DNA from: Lonsdalea britannica
GTDB lineage: Bacteria > Pseudomonadota > Gammaproteobacteria > Enterobacterales > Enterobacteriaceae
Direction: 5' to 3'
Length of the DNA stretch: 64,000 nucleotides
Assembly: GCF_002111595.1 (NCBI RefSeq)
Contig: NZ_LUTN01000017.1
Span: 1-64,000, forward strand
Positions 11,107 to 22,911 of the stretch are shown one piece after another. Every line of letters starts with the position of its first letter. Within the stretch, counting starts at the first letter, position 1. The notes under the pieces are model-generated. The model worked only from the letters and a program-made list of their open reading frames with translations. It was not told the origin of the DNA and made no database searches. The position numbers and the translations under genes are program-made.

Positions 11107-11685
11107 TTAGTGCTGGCAGCCGCATCCACCGTGACCGCCGCAACCACCGTTACCGTGGTCATGGTCGTGATCGTGGCCGTGACCGCCGCAGCAACCGTCG
11201 TGGTCATGTTCGTGGTCGTGTTCGCCATGAACGTGACCGTGCTCCAGCTCTTCCGCTGTCGCTTCACGAATCGCGACGACTTCGACGTTGAAGCTCAGGT
11301 TCTGGCCCGCCAGCATGTGGTTACCATCAACCACGACGTGTTCGTCCTGCACTTCAGTAATTTCGACAGGAACCGGACCCTGGTCGGTTTCAGCCAGGAA
11401 ACGCATGCCGACCTGCAGCTCGTCCACACCCATGAAGACATCTTTCGGTACGCGCTGTACCAGATTTTCGTCATAGTTGCCGTAAGCCTCATTCGGGCCT
11501 ACTTTAATATCGAAATGTTCGCCGACCGCACGTCCGTCCAGCGCTTTTTCCAGGCCGGAAATCAGCGAGCCGCGACCGTGCAGATAGTCCAGCGGTGCAC
11601 TCACCGGAGACTCATCAACCAATACACCGTCTTCTGTACGTACCTGATAGGCCAGGCTGACCACCAGGTCTTTTGCTACTTTCAT
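11107..11685 (-). CDS. slyD: FKBP-type prolyl isomerase and nickel chaperone SlyD
   Basis: The 192-residue protein has an FKBP domain with an inserted IF chaperone flap (residues 1-145) and a His/Cys-rich tail (HDGCCGGHGHDHDHDH, then GGCGCQH) that binds Ni and other metals. It folds proteins in the cytoplasm and supplies nickel to hydrogenase. Length is close to the E. coli protein (196). AGGAGATATC precedes the ATG at 11685. Confidence 0.97.
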   Translation of the reverse strand: MKVAKDLVVSLAYQVRTEDGVLVDESPVSAPLDYLHGRGSLISGLEKALDGRAVGEHFDIKVGPNEAYGNYDENLVQRVPKDVFMGVDELQVGMRFLAETDQGPVPVEITEVQDEHVVVDGNHMLAGQNLSFNVEVVAIREATAEELEHGHVHGEHDHEHDHDGCCGGHGHDHDHDHGNGGCGGHGGCGCQH

Positions 11686-11779
11686 GATATCTCCTACCGT
11701 TGGAAATCGCTTTGGCGCAAATTGTAGCTGAAAAACATCCCCATGTACTGCACGGAATCAAAAATCGCTACCACGCTTA

Positions 11780-11980
11780 TTAAGGGTGAAACATGCCAAT
11801 AATGTGCTCATCCTGACGCTCCGCACCCTGCTGCGTTGCCTCAGGACGGCTCTGCCGATAACCGCATTTGACGCAGACAACGACTTCCTCGACATCTTCC
11901 ATCCCGACCGTCAGGGTATCCTGCGTATGACACTGAGGGCAAACCGCACCGGCAATAAACCGCTTTCGTGGTGTCGACAT
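11780..11980 (-). CDS. yheV: YheV, small zinc-ribbon protein
   Basis: A 66-residue protein starting MSTPRKRFIAGAVCPQC with two CxxC pairs (CPQC near 14, CVKC near 36) that should bind one zinc. It ends IIGMFHP, matching enterobacterial YheV. Function unknown. The chosen ATG aligns with the known start; a longer frame exists upstream. It is 47 bases behind kefB and probably co-transcribed with it. Confidence 0.9.
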   Translation of the reverse strand: MSTPRKRFIAGAVCPQCHTQDTLTVGMEDVEEVVVCVKCGYRQSRPEATQQGAERQDEHIIGMFHP

Positions 11981-12027
11981 GATGTTTTTCCGTCCAATCC
12001 GTCTGCAATGGCGACATTCGCCAGCAG

Positions 12028-13839
12028 TTAGGTTTCGTCCCAATCGTCCAGACGCCGACGCTCATGCTGCATCTCACGCTGGAAGATATCTTCCAATTCA
12101 CGCCGGGCCTCTTTAACACGCGAAATCTGCGCGCCCTCGCCTTCGGCCTGGCGCTCCGGCATCAGCTCGCGCAGCATACGCATATCCAGGCGGCGGAAAT
12201 GCTGTTGCGAACGGTGAGCCTGATGGGGATGCATTCCCAGAGAGACCAGCGTTTTCCGCCCCAGCTCCAACGCACTGGAAAACGTTTCGCGGGAAAACTG
12301 CGTCACGCCTGACTGCAACAGCTCATGCGCTTCCACACGACCGCGGGCGCGCGCCAGTATCTCCAGATGCGGAAAATGCTGCTGGCACAGATGCACAATG
12401 GACATCGTATCTTCGGGGTCGTTGCAGGTAATCACTATCGACTGCGCCTGCTCAGCGCCCGCCGAACGGAGTAAATCCACCGACGTGGCGTCGCCGTAAT
12501 ACACCTTATAACCGTAGCTTCTCATCAGGCTGACCGCACTGATGTCTCGTTCAAGTACGGTAATCCGCATTTTGTTCGCCATCAGCAGTCGCCCAATCAC
12601 CTGACCGAAGCGGCCAAAGCCCACGACGATCACCTGCGGCTCATCATCTTCCACATAGTGCTTCTCCGTCGACTCCTCCGGCGCGTTGTAGCGGCGCGCC
12701 AGAATACGGTCGATCAGCTGCATCAGTAGCGGCGTGACCATCATCGACAGGGTGACGGTGACCAGCAGCAGCGGCAGTTGATCGCCCTGCAGCACATGCT
12801 GAGTCGCCGCAGCGGAAAACAGCACAAAGGCGAACTCGCCGCCCTGGCTAAGCACGCCGGAGAACTGCAACCGTTCCGACGAACGTAATCCATAGATCCG
12901 CGCCAGCACGTAGAGAATCAAGCCTTTGACGGACACCAGAATGACAACGCCCAGCAAAACTTCGACGATGTTGGCGTACAGGACGCCGAGATTAAGCGCC
13001 ATCCCCACTGAAATGAAAAATAGCCCCAGCAGCAGCCCTTTGAACGGCTCAATAGAGATTTCCAACTCATGACGATATTCGCTTTCCGCCAGCAACACGC
13101 CAGCGATAAAGGTACCGAGCGCCATCGACAGTCCCAGCGCTTCCATAAACAGCGCGGAGCCAAGCACCAACAGCAGCGCCGCGGCGGTAAACACTTCGCT
13201 TACGCCGGAGGCGGCTATAAACCGGAACAACGGACGCACCAGATAACGCCCGCCGATCAGCATTCCGCCAAACGCCAATACCTTCATGGCGACTTGCTGC
13301 CAGTCATCAATCTGTCCTTGAACGCCCGACAGAATAGGGATCAACGCCAACGCGGGAATGACCGCCAAATCCTGAAACAGCAAAACGGAAAAACCAAGTT
13401 GGCCGGATTCGTTGCGATTCATCCCTTTTTCGCGCATCAGCTGCAACGCCATCGCCGTGGATGACATCGCCAACCCGATCCCGCCAATCAAGGCCGACTG
13501 CCAGGAGAACTGGCTCATGAACAATACGCCGCCCAGTATCGCGGCGCTCAGCAGTACCTGAGCCGCGCCGATGCCGAAAATGGATCGCCGCAGCTTCCAC
13601 AATTTGGAAGGATTCAGTTCAAGCCCGATGATAAACATCAGGAACACAACGCCCAGCTCAGAGAAATGCAGAATGGCGGAAACGTCGCGAATAAAGCCCA
13701 GTCCCCAAGGACCGATAGCGATACCGGCCAGCAAATAGCCCAGCACCGCGCCAATACCCAGACGCGCAGCGATAGGCACCGCCAGTACGGTGACGAATAA
13801 AAACAGAACACCCGCGCCCAGGGTGGAAGCGCTATCCAT
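12028..13839 (-). CDS. kefB: Glutathione-gated potassium/proton antiporter KefB
   Basis: This 603-residue inner membrane protein has a CPA2 Na/H exchanger domain (about 1-380, multiple hydrophobic segments) and a cytosolic RCK/TrkA-N domain ([17 protein letters not shown] near 402). Kef systems acidify the cytoplasm when glutathione adducts form, protecting against electrophiles. It begins three bases after the kefG stop and needs KefG for full activity. No frame disruption within it. Confidence 0.97.
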   Translation of the reverse strand: MDSASTLGAGVLFLFVTVLAVPIAARLGIGAVLGYLLAGIAIGPWGLGFIRDVSAILHFSELGVVFLMFIIGLELNPSKLWKLRRSIFGIGAAQVLLSAAILGGVLFMSQFSWQSALIGGIGLAMSSTAMALQLMREKGMNRNESGQLGFSVLLFQDLAVIPALALIPILSGVQGQIDDWQQVAMKVLAFGGMLIGGRYLVRPLFRFIAASGVSEVFTAAALLLVLGSALFMEALGLSMALGTFIAGVLLAESEYRHELEISIEPFKGLLLGLFFISVGMALNLGVLYANIVEVLLGVVILVSVKGLILYVLARIYGLRSSERLQFSGVLSQGGEFAFVLFSAAATQHVLQGDQLPLLLVTVTLSMMVTPLLMQLIDRILARRYNAPEESTEKHYVEDDEPQVIVVGFGRFGQVIGRLLMANKMRITVLERDISAVSLMRSYGYKVYYGDATSVDLLRSAGAEQAQSIVITCNDPEDTMSIVHLCQQHFPHLEILARARGRVEAHELLQSGVTQFSRETFSSALELGRKTLVSLGMHPHQAHRSQQHFRRLDMRMLRELMPERQAEGEGAQISRVKEARRELEDIFQREMQHERRRLDDWDET

Positions 13840-13841
13840 AT

Positions 13842-14392
13842 TCAGAGCCCTCCCTCAGACAAAGGCGACGCCAGCCAATCCCCGTAGTGATGGGCGTGTT
13901 CGCGCAACGCGTCGCGCGACATCCGGCGCGCGTTGTAAATCACCAGCGGCTTCATCCAGCGCATATGGCACATGGTCGCCGTCATCTCGAAAGGCTCAGC
14001 ACATCATCCATAAACGAATGCCGGCGTCCCTCCGAGGTATAACGCGATTCCGGCTCGCCGGTCGTCACCACGCTGCGCCAGTATTTGCCCGACAGGGCAT
14101 TGCCGCCGGCGCCGTTGGCGAAGCCCCGGCTCAGTACGCGGTCCAGCCACTCTTTCAGCAATGCTGGGCAGCTATAGGTATAAAGCGGATGTTGAAACAC
14201 GATGATTTGATGCTCTCGCAGTAACTGTTGTTCATGGTGAATATCGATAAAAAAATCAGGATAGTGCGCGTACAAATCATGTACCGTCACATGTTCCAAG
14301 CCCCGAGCGGATTGCAATAACAGCTTATTCGCGACCGAGTCCTGTAATTCCGGATGGGCAAACAGCAGCAAAATCTTGGGTGGCTGCGACAT
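13842..14392 (-). pseudogene. kefG: KefG, KefB ancillary quinone oxidoreductase, frameshifted
   Basis: The N-terminal two thirds ([19 protein letters not shown] to [17 protein letters not shown]) is a flavodoxin-fold NAD(P)H oxidoreductase that activates KefB. After DDVLS the frame meets a stop, but inserting one base in the run at 13993-13995 (CTGAGCCTTTCGAG would be CTGAGCCCTTTCGAG) restores [15 protein letters not shown] and on to SPLSEGGL, stop at 13842, two bases before kefB. The restored length of 183 fits E. coli KefG (184). Two adjacent ATGs exist; the one at 14392 has the better-spaced GGAGG. Confidence 0.88.
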
Positions 14393-14519
14393 CATTCCCC
14401 TCCAAAGCGTCGTCATCGTAGATATTTTCCGCTACCATGCAGCGCAGCGGGGATTTCCAGGACGCTGACGCCCTGAAACTTGATCCATAATTTAACATAT
14501 TCTTATTACTTGGCGCTTT

Positions 14520-16424
14520 ATGATTGTCTTCTCCTCTTTACAAATTCGACGTGGTACGCGGGTACTGCTGGATAACGCCACAGCGACCGTCAATCCGGGT
14601 CAGAAAGTCGGTCTGGTCGGTAAAAACGGCTGCGGAAAATCGACGCTGCTGTCCCTGCTGAAAGGAGAAATCAGCGCTGACGGCGGCAATGCCACTTTCC
14701 CTCAGCACTGGTCCCTTGCTTGGGTCAATCAGGAAACGCCTGCGCTGGAGCGTCCTGCAATAGAGTATGTGATAGACGGCGACCGCGAATTTCGCCAGCT
14801 CGAAAGCGATTTGGCGCAGGCCAACGAACGCAACGACGGCAATGCCATCGCGACCGTACACGGCAAGTTGGATGCGATCCTCGCCTGGTCGATCCAGTCT
14901 CGCGCCGCCAGTCTGCTGAACGGACTGGGATTCAGTCAGGAACAGCTGCAACAGCCTGTCAGCGCCTTTTCCGGCGGCTGGCGTATGCGCCTCAACCTGG
15001 CGCAGGCCCTGCTTTGTCGCTCCGATCTTCTGCTGCTGGACGAACCGACTAACCATTTGGATCTCGACGCGGTCATCTGGCTGGAAAAATGGCTCAAGAA
15101 CTATCCCGGCACGCTGGTGCTGATTTCCCATGACCGGGATTTTCTTGATCCTATTGTTAACAAGATTTTGCATATCGAGCAGGAGTCCCTGTTCGAATAC
15201 ACCGGCAACTACACCTCGTTCGAACAGCAGCGCGCAACACGACTTTCTCAGCAGCAGTCGCTGTATGAACATCAGCAGGAACGCGTCGCGCATTTGCAGC
15301 ATTACATTGACCGTTTCCGCGCCAAGGCGACAAAAGCCAAGCAGGCGCAGAGCCGTATCAAAATGCTGGAAAAAATGGAGCTGATTGCGCCAGCGCATGT
15401 CGATAATCCGTTCCGTTTCAGTTTCCGCGCGCCGCAGGCGTTGCCCAATCCATTATTGCGGATGGAGAAAGTGAGCGCAGGTTACGGCGACAAGCTGATT
15501 CTGGAATCCATCAAGCTCAATTTGGTGCCCGGTTCCCGCATCGGCCTTCTCGGCCACAACGGTGCCGGTAAATCGACCCTGATCAAACTGCTGGCGGGGG
15601 AGCTACACCCGCAGAGCGGCGAAGTCGGGCTAGCGAAAGGCGTTCGACTGGGGTACTTCGCTCAGCATCAGCTGGAGTACCTGCGAGCCGACGAGTCGCC
15701 GTTACAGCATCTGACCCGGTTGGCCGAACAGGAAACCGAGCAGCAGCTGCGTGACTATCTGGGCGGCTTCGGGTTCGGTGCCGACAAGGTGGTAGAGCCG
15801 ACCGAACGCTTCTCGGGCGGTGAGAAAGCGCGACTGGTGCTGGCGTTAATCGTCTGGCAGCGGCCTAACCTGCTGCTGCTCGATGAACCGACTAACCACC
15901 TCGATCTGGATATGCGTCAGGCGCTGACCGAAGCCTTGATCGACTTCGAAGGCGCGTTGGTCGTCGTCTCGCACGATCGCCATCTGATTCGTTCCACGAC
16001 AGACGATCTGTATCTGGTTCACGATCGCCGGGTTGAGCCGTTCGACGGCGATCTGGAGGATTATCAACAGTGGTTGCTGGATGCGCAGAAACAGGACGCC
16101 AGCGAATCGACACCGGCGAAAGAGAGCGCTGGCAACAGCGCTCAGGCCAGAAAAGACCAGAAACGACGCGAAGCCGAGTTGCGCACCCAAACCCAGCCGC
16201 TGCGTAAGCAGATCACCAAGCTGGAGCAACAAATGGAGAAGCTGAATACCACGCTGGCCGAGCTGGAAAACCGACTGGCGGATACGGCGATTTATGAAGC
16301 CAGCCGCAAAGCGGAGCTGACGACCTGTCTGCAAGAGCAAATCGCGGTCAAAGGCGAACTGGAAGAAACGGAAATGAGTTGGCTGGACGCGCAGGAGCAG
16401 CTCGAGCAGATGTTGCAATCCTGA
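14520..16424 (+). CDS. yheS: ABC-F family ATPase YheS
   Basis: A 634-residue soluble protein with two ABC domains (Walker A GKNGCGKST near 36 and GHNGAGKST near 345; signatures FSGGWRMRLN and FSGGEKARLV) and a charged helical C-terminus. There are no membrane segments. ABC-F proteins act on ribosomes as translation factors; YheS has been linked to relief of nascent-chain stalling. It is divergent from kefG across 120 bases. The ribosome binding site is weak. Confidence 0.96.
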   Translation: MIVFSSLQIRRGTRVLLDNATATVNPGQKVGLVGKNGCGKSTLLSLLKGEISADGGNATFPQHWSLAWVNQETPALERPAIEYVIDGDREFRQLESDLAQANERNDGNAIATVHGKLDAILAWSIQSRAASLLNGLGFSQEQLQQPVSAFSGGWRMRLNLAQALLCRSDLLLLDEPTNHLDLDAVIWLEKWLKNYPGTLVLISHDRDFLDPIVNKILHIEQESLFEYTGNYTSFEQQRATRLSQQQSLYEHQQERVAHLQHYIDRFRAKATKAKQAQSRIKMLEKMELIAPAHVDNPFRFSFRAPQALPNPLLRMEKVSAGYGDKLILESIKLNLVPGSRIGLLGHNGAGKSTLIKLLAGELHPQSGEVGLAKGVRLGYFAQHQLEYLRADESPLQHLTRLAEQETEQQLRDYLGGFGFGADKVVEPTERFSGGEKARLVLALIVWQRPNLLLLDEPTNHLDLDMRQALTEALIDFEGALVVVSHDRHLIRSTTDDLYLVHDRRVEPFDGDLEDYQQWLLDAQKQDASESTPAKESAGNSAQARKDQKRREAELRTQTQPLRKQITKLEQQMEKLNTTLAELENRLADTAIYEASRKAELTTCLQEQIAVKGELEETEMSWLDAQEQLEQMLQS

Positions 16425-16463
16425 TGACGCCGGGCGGGCGTGATGTCAGCCCAGGCGTTTCGC

Positions 16464-17069
16464 TTAATGCCAGATCATGAGTACGCAGGCGGCGGTCAGC
16501 AGCCCCATGAACAGGTTGAAGATCCGCCACGCCCGGCGGCTGCGCAGCATTTTACCGATCACCGTGCCAAACCCCAGCCAGACTATCCCAGCGACCAGAT
16601 TCACGCTGAACATGGCGATGCTGATAGCGATGACGGAACCCACGTATTCCCCCCCGGAGAGGCTGAAACCGGCGACGGCGCCCAGCGCCATCAGCCAGGC
16701 CTTTGGGTTCAGAAATTGCAGCAATCCGCCCTGGTAAAGGGGCATCGGTCGCGGCGGCGCCGTTTGCGTGTCGAGCTCTTCGTAGCGAGCGCTGGCGATT
16801 TTAAACGCCAACCACAGCAGATAGACGCTACCCAAAATTTTGAGCGCGAGGTGCAGCGAAGGATAGAGTAGAATCAGGCTCCCCAAACCCAGCGCGACCA
16901 GCAGCAGTACACTTTGCATCCCGATCATGATGCCGACCATCAGCGACATGGAGCGGAGAAAACCAAAATTAGCAGCGGAAGCGGTGAGTAGCATATTATT
17001 GGGGCCTGGGGTAATCGCTGCAACCCACAGGAAGCCAAGCATGGAAAGAAACAGATTGAAGTGCGCCAT
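16464..17069 (-). CDS. LysE/RhtB-family amino acid exporter
   Basis: A 201-residue inner membrane protein with about six hydrophobic segments and the family motif TPGPNNMLLTASAANFG near residue 20. RhtB/LysE members export amino acids or related metabolites; the substrate cannot be told. ATG at 17069 aligns with the family start, although AAGG lies rather far upstream (13 bases). It converges on yheS and is divergent from yheT. Confidence 0.88.
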   Translation of the reverse strand: MAHFNLFLSMLGFLWVAAITPGPNNMLLTASAANFGFLRSMSLMVGIMIGMQSVLLLVALGLGSLILLYPSLHLALKILGSVYLLWLAFKIASARYEELDTQTAPPRPMPLYQGGLLQFLNPKAWLMALGAVAGFSLSGGEYVGSVIAISIAMFSVNLVAGIVWLGFGTVIGKMLRSRRAWRIFNLFMGLLTAACVLMIWH

Positions 17070-17151
17070 GTAATTGAAAAGGCCTTCTAACAAACGAAAT
17101 TTGCAGTTCTTCAACCTAGCAGCGTGATGTCGCCGGTACAAGCTTTTGACT

Positions 17152-18144
17152 ATGAATATTCATCCCACGACTAGCCAGATGTTTCGTCCCCTGGCCGGTA
17201 TGTACAACCCCCATTTGCAAACTTTGCTTCCCCGTCTGTTACGGCGACGCGCGCTGCTCAAGCCACTCTGGCAGACGCTGGAACTGCCGGACGGCGATTT
17301 TCTCGATCTGGCCTGGAGCGAAGATCCCATGCTGGCCCGCCATAAACCGCGGGTGGTGCTGTTCCACGGACTGGAAGGCAGCTTCTATAGTCCGTATGCG
17401 CACGGTCTGGTGGCGGCCTGCCACCAACGGGGCTGGCTGGCTGTCGTCATGCATTTTCGCGGCTGCGGCGGCACGCCTAATCGCACGCCCCAGATGTATC
17501 ACTCCGGAGAGACCGAAGATGCCCGCTATTTCTTGCGCTGGCTGAAGTCGACTTACGGCGATGCGCCGACCGCCGCCATCGGCGTCTCGCTGGGCGGCAA
17601 CATGCTGGCCTGCCTGCTGGGTCAGCAGACGGACGAGCCGTTGCTTGACGCGGCGACCGTGGTGTCCGCGCCGCTGATGCTGGAGCCTTGCTGTCGTCAT
17701 ATCGAAAAAGGCTTTTCACGCTTCTATCAGCACTATCTGCTGCGGCTGTTGAAACGCAACGCCATCCGCAAACTGGCGGCCTATCCGGATACGCTGCCGG
17801 TTCACCTGCATCAGTTAAGAAAGATTCGGGGACTGCGGGAGTTCGATAACATCATCACCGCGCGCATTCATGGCTTTACCGACGCCAATGACTATTATGA
17901 GCGTTGCAGCGCCCTCCCCCTGCTGCCGAACGTCCGTACGCCACTGTTGATTATCCACGCCAAGGACGATCCGTTCATGACGCAGGATGTGATCCCTGCG
18001 GCCACATCGTTGCCGCCTAGTGTGGAGTATCAACTGACGGATTACGGCGGGCACGTCGGCTTCGTGGGCGGCTCGTTATTAAAACCCAAACTGTGGCTGG
18101 AGCAGCGCATTCCCGACTGGCTCACCCCACATCTGGAGCGATAA
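17152..18144 (+). CDS. yheT: YheT, alpha/beta hydrolase
   Basis: A 330-residue alpha/beta hydrolase of the AB-hydrolase 4/EMB8 type. [10 protein letters not shown] marks the oxyanion region, GVSLGGNM near 150 carries the nucleophile serine, and the late AKDDPFM and GGHVGF supply Asp and His. Physiological substrate unknown. I chose ATG at 17152; a TTG two codons upstream is possible. yheU begins one base after its stop, and prkB follows. Confidence 0.93.
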   Translation: MNIHPTTSQMFRPLAGMYNPHLQTLLPRLLRRRALLKPLWQTLELPDGDFLDLAWSEDPMLARHKPRVVLFHGLEGSFYSPYAHGLVAACHQRGWLAVVMHFRGCGGTPNRTPQMYHSGETEDARYFLRWLKSTYGDAPTAAIGVSLGGNMLACLLGQQTDEPLLDAATVVSAPLMLEPCCRHIEKGFSRFYQHYLLRLLKRNAIRKLAAYPDTLPVHLHQLRKIRGLREFDNIITARIHGFTDANDYYERCSALPLLPNVRTPLLIIHAKDDPFMTQDVIPAATSLPPSVEYQLTDYGGHVGFVGGSLLKPKLWLEQRIPDWLTPHLER

Positions 18145-18145
18145 G

Positions 18146-18376
18146 GTGATTATTCCCTGGAAAGAACTCGCGGCGGATACGCTGGAGAATCTGATTGAGT
18201 CCTTCGTGCTGCGCGAAGGTACTGACTATGGCGAGCACGAGCGCACGCTGGAACAAAAGGTGGCGGATGTCCGCCGCCAGCTGGAAAGCGGCGAAGTGGT
18301 GCTGGTCTGGTCCGAACTGCATGAAACGGTCAACCTCATGCCGCGCACTCAGTTCAAGGCCGGACACGATTCATAA
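18146..18376 (+). CDS. yheU: YheU family small protein
   Basis: A 76-residue acidic protein with the strongly conserved core [20 protein letters not shown]. It starts with GTG one base after yheT, with GGAG eight bases ahead, so coupling is likely. Function unknown. It ends four residues later than E. coli YheU. Confidence 0.92.
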   Translation: MIIPWKELAADTLENLIESFVLREGTDYGEHERTLEQKVADVRRQLESGEVVLVWSELHETVNLMPRTQFKAGHDS

Positions 18377-18500
18377 CGCCGTACCTCGCGCTGCCCATGC
18401 AAAAATGGCGTGGCGCATCGGCGCAAACAGGGTAACAATGAAGGTCAAATCCCCGGCGCTTCCTGCAGGGTTTTACCGTCAATTGCGGAGTTGCAGCACG

Positions 18501-19369
18501 ATGTCGCATCCACACCCTATTATTGCCGTGACCGGCTCAAGCGGCGCCGGAACGACCACCACCAGTCTGGCGTTCCGAAAAATTTTTCAGCAGTTGAAAA
18601 TCCGCGCGGCTGAACTCGAAGGCGACAGCTTTCACCGCTACACCCGTCCGGAAATGGACATGGCTATCCGCAAAGCCCGAGATCTGGGGCGCCACATTAG
18701 TTACTTTGGGCCGGAGGCGAACGATTTCACCCTGCTGGAACAGGTATTCGCCGACTATGGCAGCAAGGGGTCCGGGCAAACCCGCAAGTACCTGCATACC
18801 TACGACGAAGCCATTCCTTACAATCAGGTTCCCGGCACATTTACGCCCTGGGAAGCCATGCCTGATCCGACGGATGTGTTGTTCTATGAGGGCTTGCACG
18901 GCGGCGTCGTCACCGAGCAACACAACGTGCTCGCCATGTTGATTTACTGGTGGGCGTCGTACCTATCGTGAATCTTGAGTGGATACAGAAGCTGTACCGC
19001 GACGTCAACGAACGCGGACACTCGCGCGATGCGGTCATGGACTCCGTCGTGCGCTCGATGGAAGATTACATCACCTATATCACGCCGCAGTTTTCCCGCA
19101 CGCACATCAATTTCCAGCGGGTGCCGACCGTCGATACGTCGAACCCCTTCGCCGCAAAAGCAATCCCATCGCTGGATGAAAGTTTGGTGGTCATTCATTT
19201 CCAGCGCCTGGAGAATATCGACTTCCCCTATCTGCTCGCCATGCTACAGGGGTCGTATATCTCTCATATCAATACGCTGGTGGTGCCCGGAGGCAAAATG
19301 GGGCTGGCGATGGAATTGATCATGATGCCGCTGGTGCAGCGGCTGCTGGAAGGCAAGACGATCACATGA
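18501..19369 (+). pseudogene. prkB: Phosphoribulokinase-like protein PrkB, frameshifted
   Basis: The first part has GSSGAGTTTTSLAF (P-loop, near residue 12), EGDSFHRYTRPEMDMAI and FYEGLHGGVV. At about 18929 the frame breaks: reading GTG-GCT-CGC-CAT, with one added G, joins NVARHVDLLVGVVPIVNLEW and continues unbroken to LVQRLLEGKTIT at 19369. The restored 289 residues equal E. coli PrkB. The role of PrkB outside the Calvin cycle is not known; in E. coli it lies next to crp as here. One lost G in a GG pair is the whole lesion. Confidence 0.92.
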
Positions 19370-19405
19370 GATCGCCCCCCTACGGCCTGAACGGCCGCAG
19401 GCTGT

Positions 19406-19813
19406 TTAATCGAGAGTAATGACTTCGTGACTGTGCGTGATCGTCACCGACGCGCCCAGCATCAGCGCCACCGAGCAGTACTTGTCTGCCGACAGGGATA
19501 CCGCACGCGACACGGCCTGCTCGGTCAGCCCTTTTCCGGTCACGATGAAATGCAGGTTAATGGCAGTAAACAGTCTGGGCGCTTCCTGTCTGCGCTCGGA
19601 GGTCAGACGCACTTCGCAATCCGCCACATCGTGACGCCCTTTTTGCAGAATAGACACGACGTCAACCGAGCTGCAACCTCCCGCCGACATCAACAGCACT
19701 TCCATCGGACTCGGCGCTTTATCGCCCGCGTTGCCATCCATAATAATCTGGTGGCCCGAAGCGGATTCACCGATAAACGTTAACCCTTCTACCCATTTCA
19801 TCCGCGCTTGCAT
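19406..19813 (-). CDS. yhfA: YhfA, OsmC-family protein
   Basis: A 135-residue OsmC/Ohr-fold protein. Two cysteines typical of the family are visible (AGGCSSVDV near 47 and DKYCSVALM near 112), which in relatives form the peroxidase centre. The substrate of YhfA is not known. It is divergent from crp across 322 bases and converges on prkB, the E. coli order. Confidence 0.93.
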   Translation of the reverse strand: MQARMKWVEGLTFIGESASGHQIIMDGNAGDKAPSPMEVLLMSAGGCSSVDVVSILQKGRHDVADCEVRLTSERRQEAPRLFTAINLHFIVTGKGLTEQAVSRAVSLSADKYCSVALMLGASVTITHSHEVITLD

Positions 19814-20032
19814 AGCCTTTCACTCCCACTCAACTTTTTTTGAAATTTTATCGCGCTTATGTAGAAAATGCCTGCATATCAAGGCGTAATCATGCTGAAG
19901 CGAGACAACACAAGACAGTCCTCTCAACCTGTGTTACAAACAGAGGCAGTATCCGGTGCGTTCTGCGCAATGCTGAAAACAGCAGTTTGCAGCGTCACCT
20001 GACAGAGAGGTTTCAGTCAATTCCCTGACATA

Positions 20033-20069
20033 TTCCGTCTAACGGAATTTGAATTATAACTAGAGTTAT
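20033..20069. promoter_or_regulatory. Two palindromes in the crp upstream region
   Basis: TTCCGT-CTA-ACGGAA (20033-20047) and ATAAC-TAGA-GTTAT (20056-20069) sit about 70-100 bases before crp in the 322-base yhfA-crp spacer. The spacer has no gene. In E. coli this region holds autoregulatory CRP sites; I see no full TGTGA-N6-TCACA match here. The roles of these repeats are unknown. Confidence 0.35.
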
Positions 20070-20135
20070 CATGCCTTACAGGGAACTCTGAGCCCTGTGA
20101 TTTACGTAGTGAATTACAACAGAGGATAACAGCGA

Positions 20136-20768
20136 ATGGTTCTCGGCAAACCGCAAACAGACCCGACTCTTGAATGGTTCCTTTCTCATTGTCATATTCA
20201 CAAGTACCCCTCAAAGAGTACGCTGATTCACCAAGGTGAAAAAGCAGAAACGCTTTACTACATCGTAAAGGGTTCCGTTGCCGTATTGATCAAAGATGAA
20301 GAAGGGAAAGAGATGATTCTTTCCTATCTGAATCAAGGGGATTTCATCGGGGAGCTAGGCTTGTTCGAAGAGGATCAGGAGCGCAGCGCATGGGTACGAG
20401 CCAAAAGTGCCTGCGAAGTTGCCGAGATTTCCTATAAAAAATTCCGCCAGCTGATTCAGGTCAATCCCGATATTCTGATGCGTCTGTCGTCTCAGATCGC
20501 GCGTCGCCTTCAGGTCACCTCGCAGAAAGTGGGCAACCTGGCGTTTCTCGACGTGACCGGCCGCATTGCACAAACGCTGCTGAACCTCGCCAAACAGCCT
20601 GATGCCATGACGCACCCAGACGGGATGCAGATTAAAATCACCCGTCAGGAAATCGGTCAGATCGTAGGATGCTCCCGCGAAACCGTGGGTCGGATTCTGA
20701 AGATGCTGGAAGATCAGGAGCTGATTTCAGCGCACGGTAAAACCATCGTGGTCTTCGGTACGCGCTAA
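20136..20768 (+). CDS. crp: cAMP receptor protein
   Basis: The 210-residue global regulator has a cAMP-binding domain ([18 protein letters not shown] carries the phosphate-binding Arg-Ser) and a C-terminal HTH ([20 protein letters not shown]). It is nearly identical to E. coli CRP and should activate catabolic operons from class I/II sites. AGAGGATAAC precedes the ATG as in E. coli. Its own regulation is probably from the 322-base upstream spacer. Confidence 0.99.
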   Translation: MVLGKPQTDPTLEWFLSHCHIHKYPSKSTLIHQGEKAETLYYIVKGSVAVLIKDEEGKEMILSYLNQGDFIGELGLFEEDQERSAWVRAKSACEVAEISYKKFRQLIQVNPDILMRLSSQIARRLQVTSQKVGNLAFLDVTGRIAQTLLNLAKQPDAMTHPDGMQIKITRQEIGQIVGCSRETVGRILKMLEDQELISAHGKTIVVFGTR

Positions 20769-20787
20769 TCTCAACTCCTCGATTCAT

Positions 20788-20810
20788 GAACAGCGCGCAA
20801 CGCGCTGTTC
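20788..20810 (+). terminator. Hairpin after crp
   Basis: GAACAGCGCG-CAA-CGCGCTGTTC, ten perfect base pairs, begins 20 bases after the crp stop. The tail ACTCTTCGTC has few Us, so it is a weak intrinsic terminator between convergent crp and argD. Confidence 0.6.
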
Positions 20811-20831
20811 ACTCTTCGTCTAAAAATACTA

Positions 20832-22096
<1,265 letters not shown>

Positions 22097-22167
22097 TCAT
22101 CGAATATGCATAAAAAATCAAACTCAGGCAATCATTAATCTGTGTGGAAATCAAATAAGCGCCGAAT

Positions 22168-22749
22168 TCATTTTCCGTGCAAAAAATTACTCAACAGCTG
22201 ATGCCCCTGCTGACTCAGAATACTTTCCGGGTGGAACTGCACGCCTTCCAGAGGGAGGTTAAGATGTCGTATCCCCATGATTTCGTTCATTTTCCCTGCG
22301 CCATCTTCTGTCCAGGCGGTGATCTCAAAGCAATCAGGTAACGACGCGCTTTCGACTACCAGAGAGTGATAGCGTGTGACCGTCAGCGGCTGCGCCAAAC
22401 CGGTGAAAACGCCAATGTCACGATGCCGGATAGGCGAGGTCTTCCCGTGCATGACTTCGCGCGCACGCACAACCTGAGCGCCGAAGGCCTGTCCCAACGC
22501 CTGATGCCCCAGACAGACGCCCAGAATCGGCAACTGACCGGCAAAATGTCGAATGGCCTGCAGCGAGATGCCCGCTTCGTTCGGCGTACAGGGGCCCGGC
22601 GATATCACCAAATGCTGCGGCGACAGACGCTCAATCGCGTCGAGACTCAGCTCATCATTACGCTTGACCACAACCTCTTCGCCCAGCTCGCAAAAATACT
22701 GGTACAGGTTGTAGGTAAAGGAGTCGTAGTTATCAATGATCAGTAACAT
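22168..22749 (-). CDS. pabA: Aminodeoxychorismate synthase glutaminase component
   Basis: A 193-residue class I glutamine amidotransferase supplying ammonia to PabB for p-aminobenzoate and folate. [19 protein letters not shown] starts it, the nucleophile is in [10 protein letters not shown] near residue 79, and QFHPESIL holds the His-Glu pair. ppiA lies upstream after 162 bases; the fic and yhfG genes found between them in E. coli are absent. Confidence 0.96.
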   Translation of the reverse strand: MLLIIDNYDSFTYNLYQYFCELGEEVVVKRNDELSLDAIERLSPQHLVISPGPCTPNEAGISLQAIRHFAGQLPILGVCLGHQALGQAFGAQVVRAREVMHGKTSPIRHRDIGVFTGLAQPLTVTRYHSLVVESASLPDCFEITAWTEDGAGKMNEIMGIRHLNLPLEGVQFHPESILSQQGHQLLSNFLHGK

Positions 22750-22911
22750 TCATCACTCTGAAACTGGCTGGCGATCACTTAGAAAACAATCTGTTATCGC
22801 GAAGAAAGAGGATTGAGACGGGATAAGACAGTCAGACATTCTCCCGACGAATCCACGCCGGGAGCACGCTGTAAACAGCCAGGCAAACAGCGCCTAAACT
22901 GACTACCTGAA

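Noticed and set aside
11095-11727. Forward open frame of 210 codons rich in Val, Ala and Thr across slyD
   Set aside because: It is the antisense of the His/Gly-rich slyD tail; slyD on the reverse strand matches a known protein end to end.
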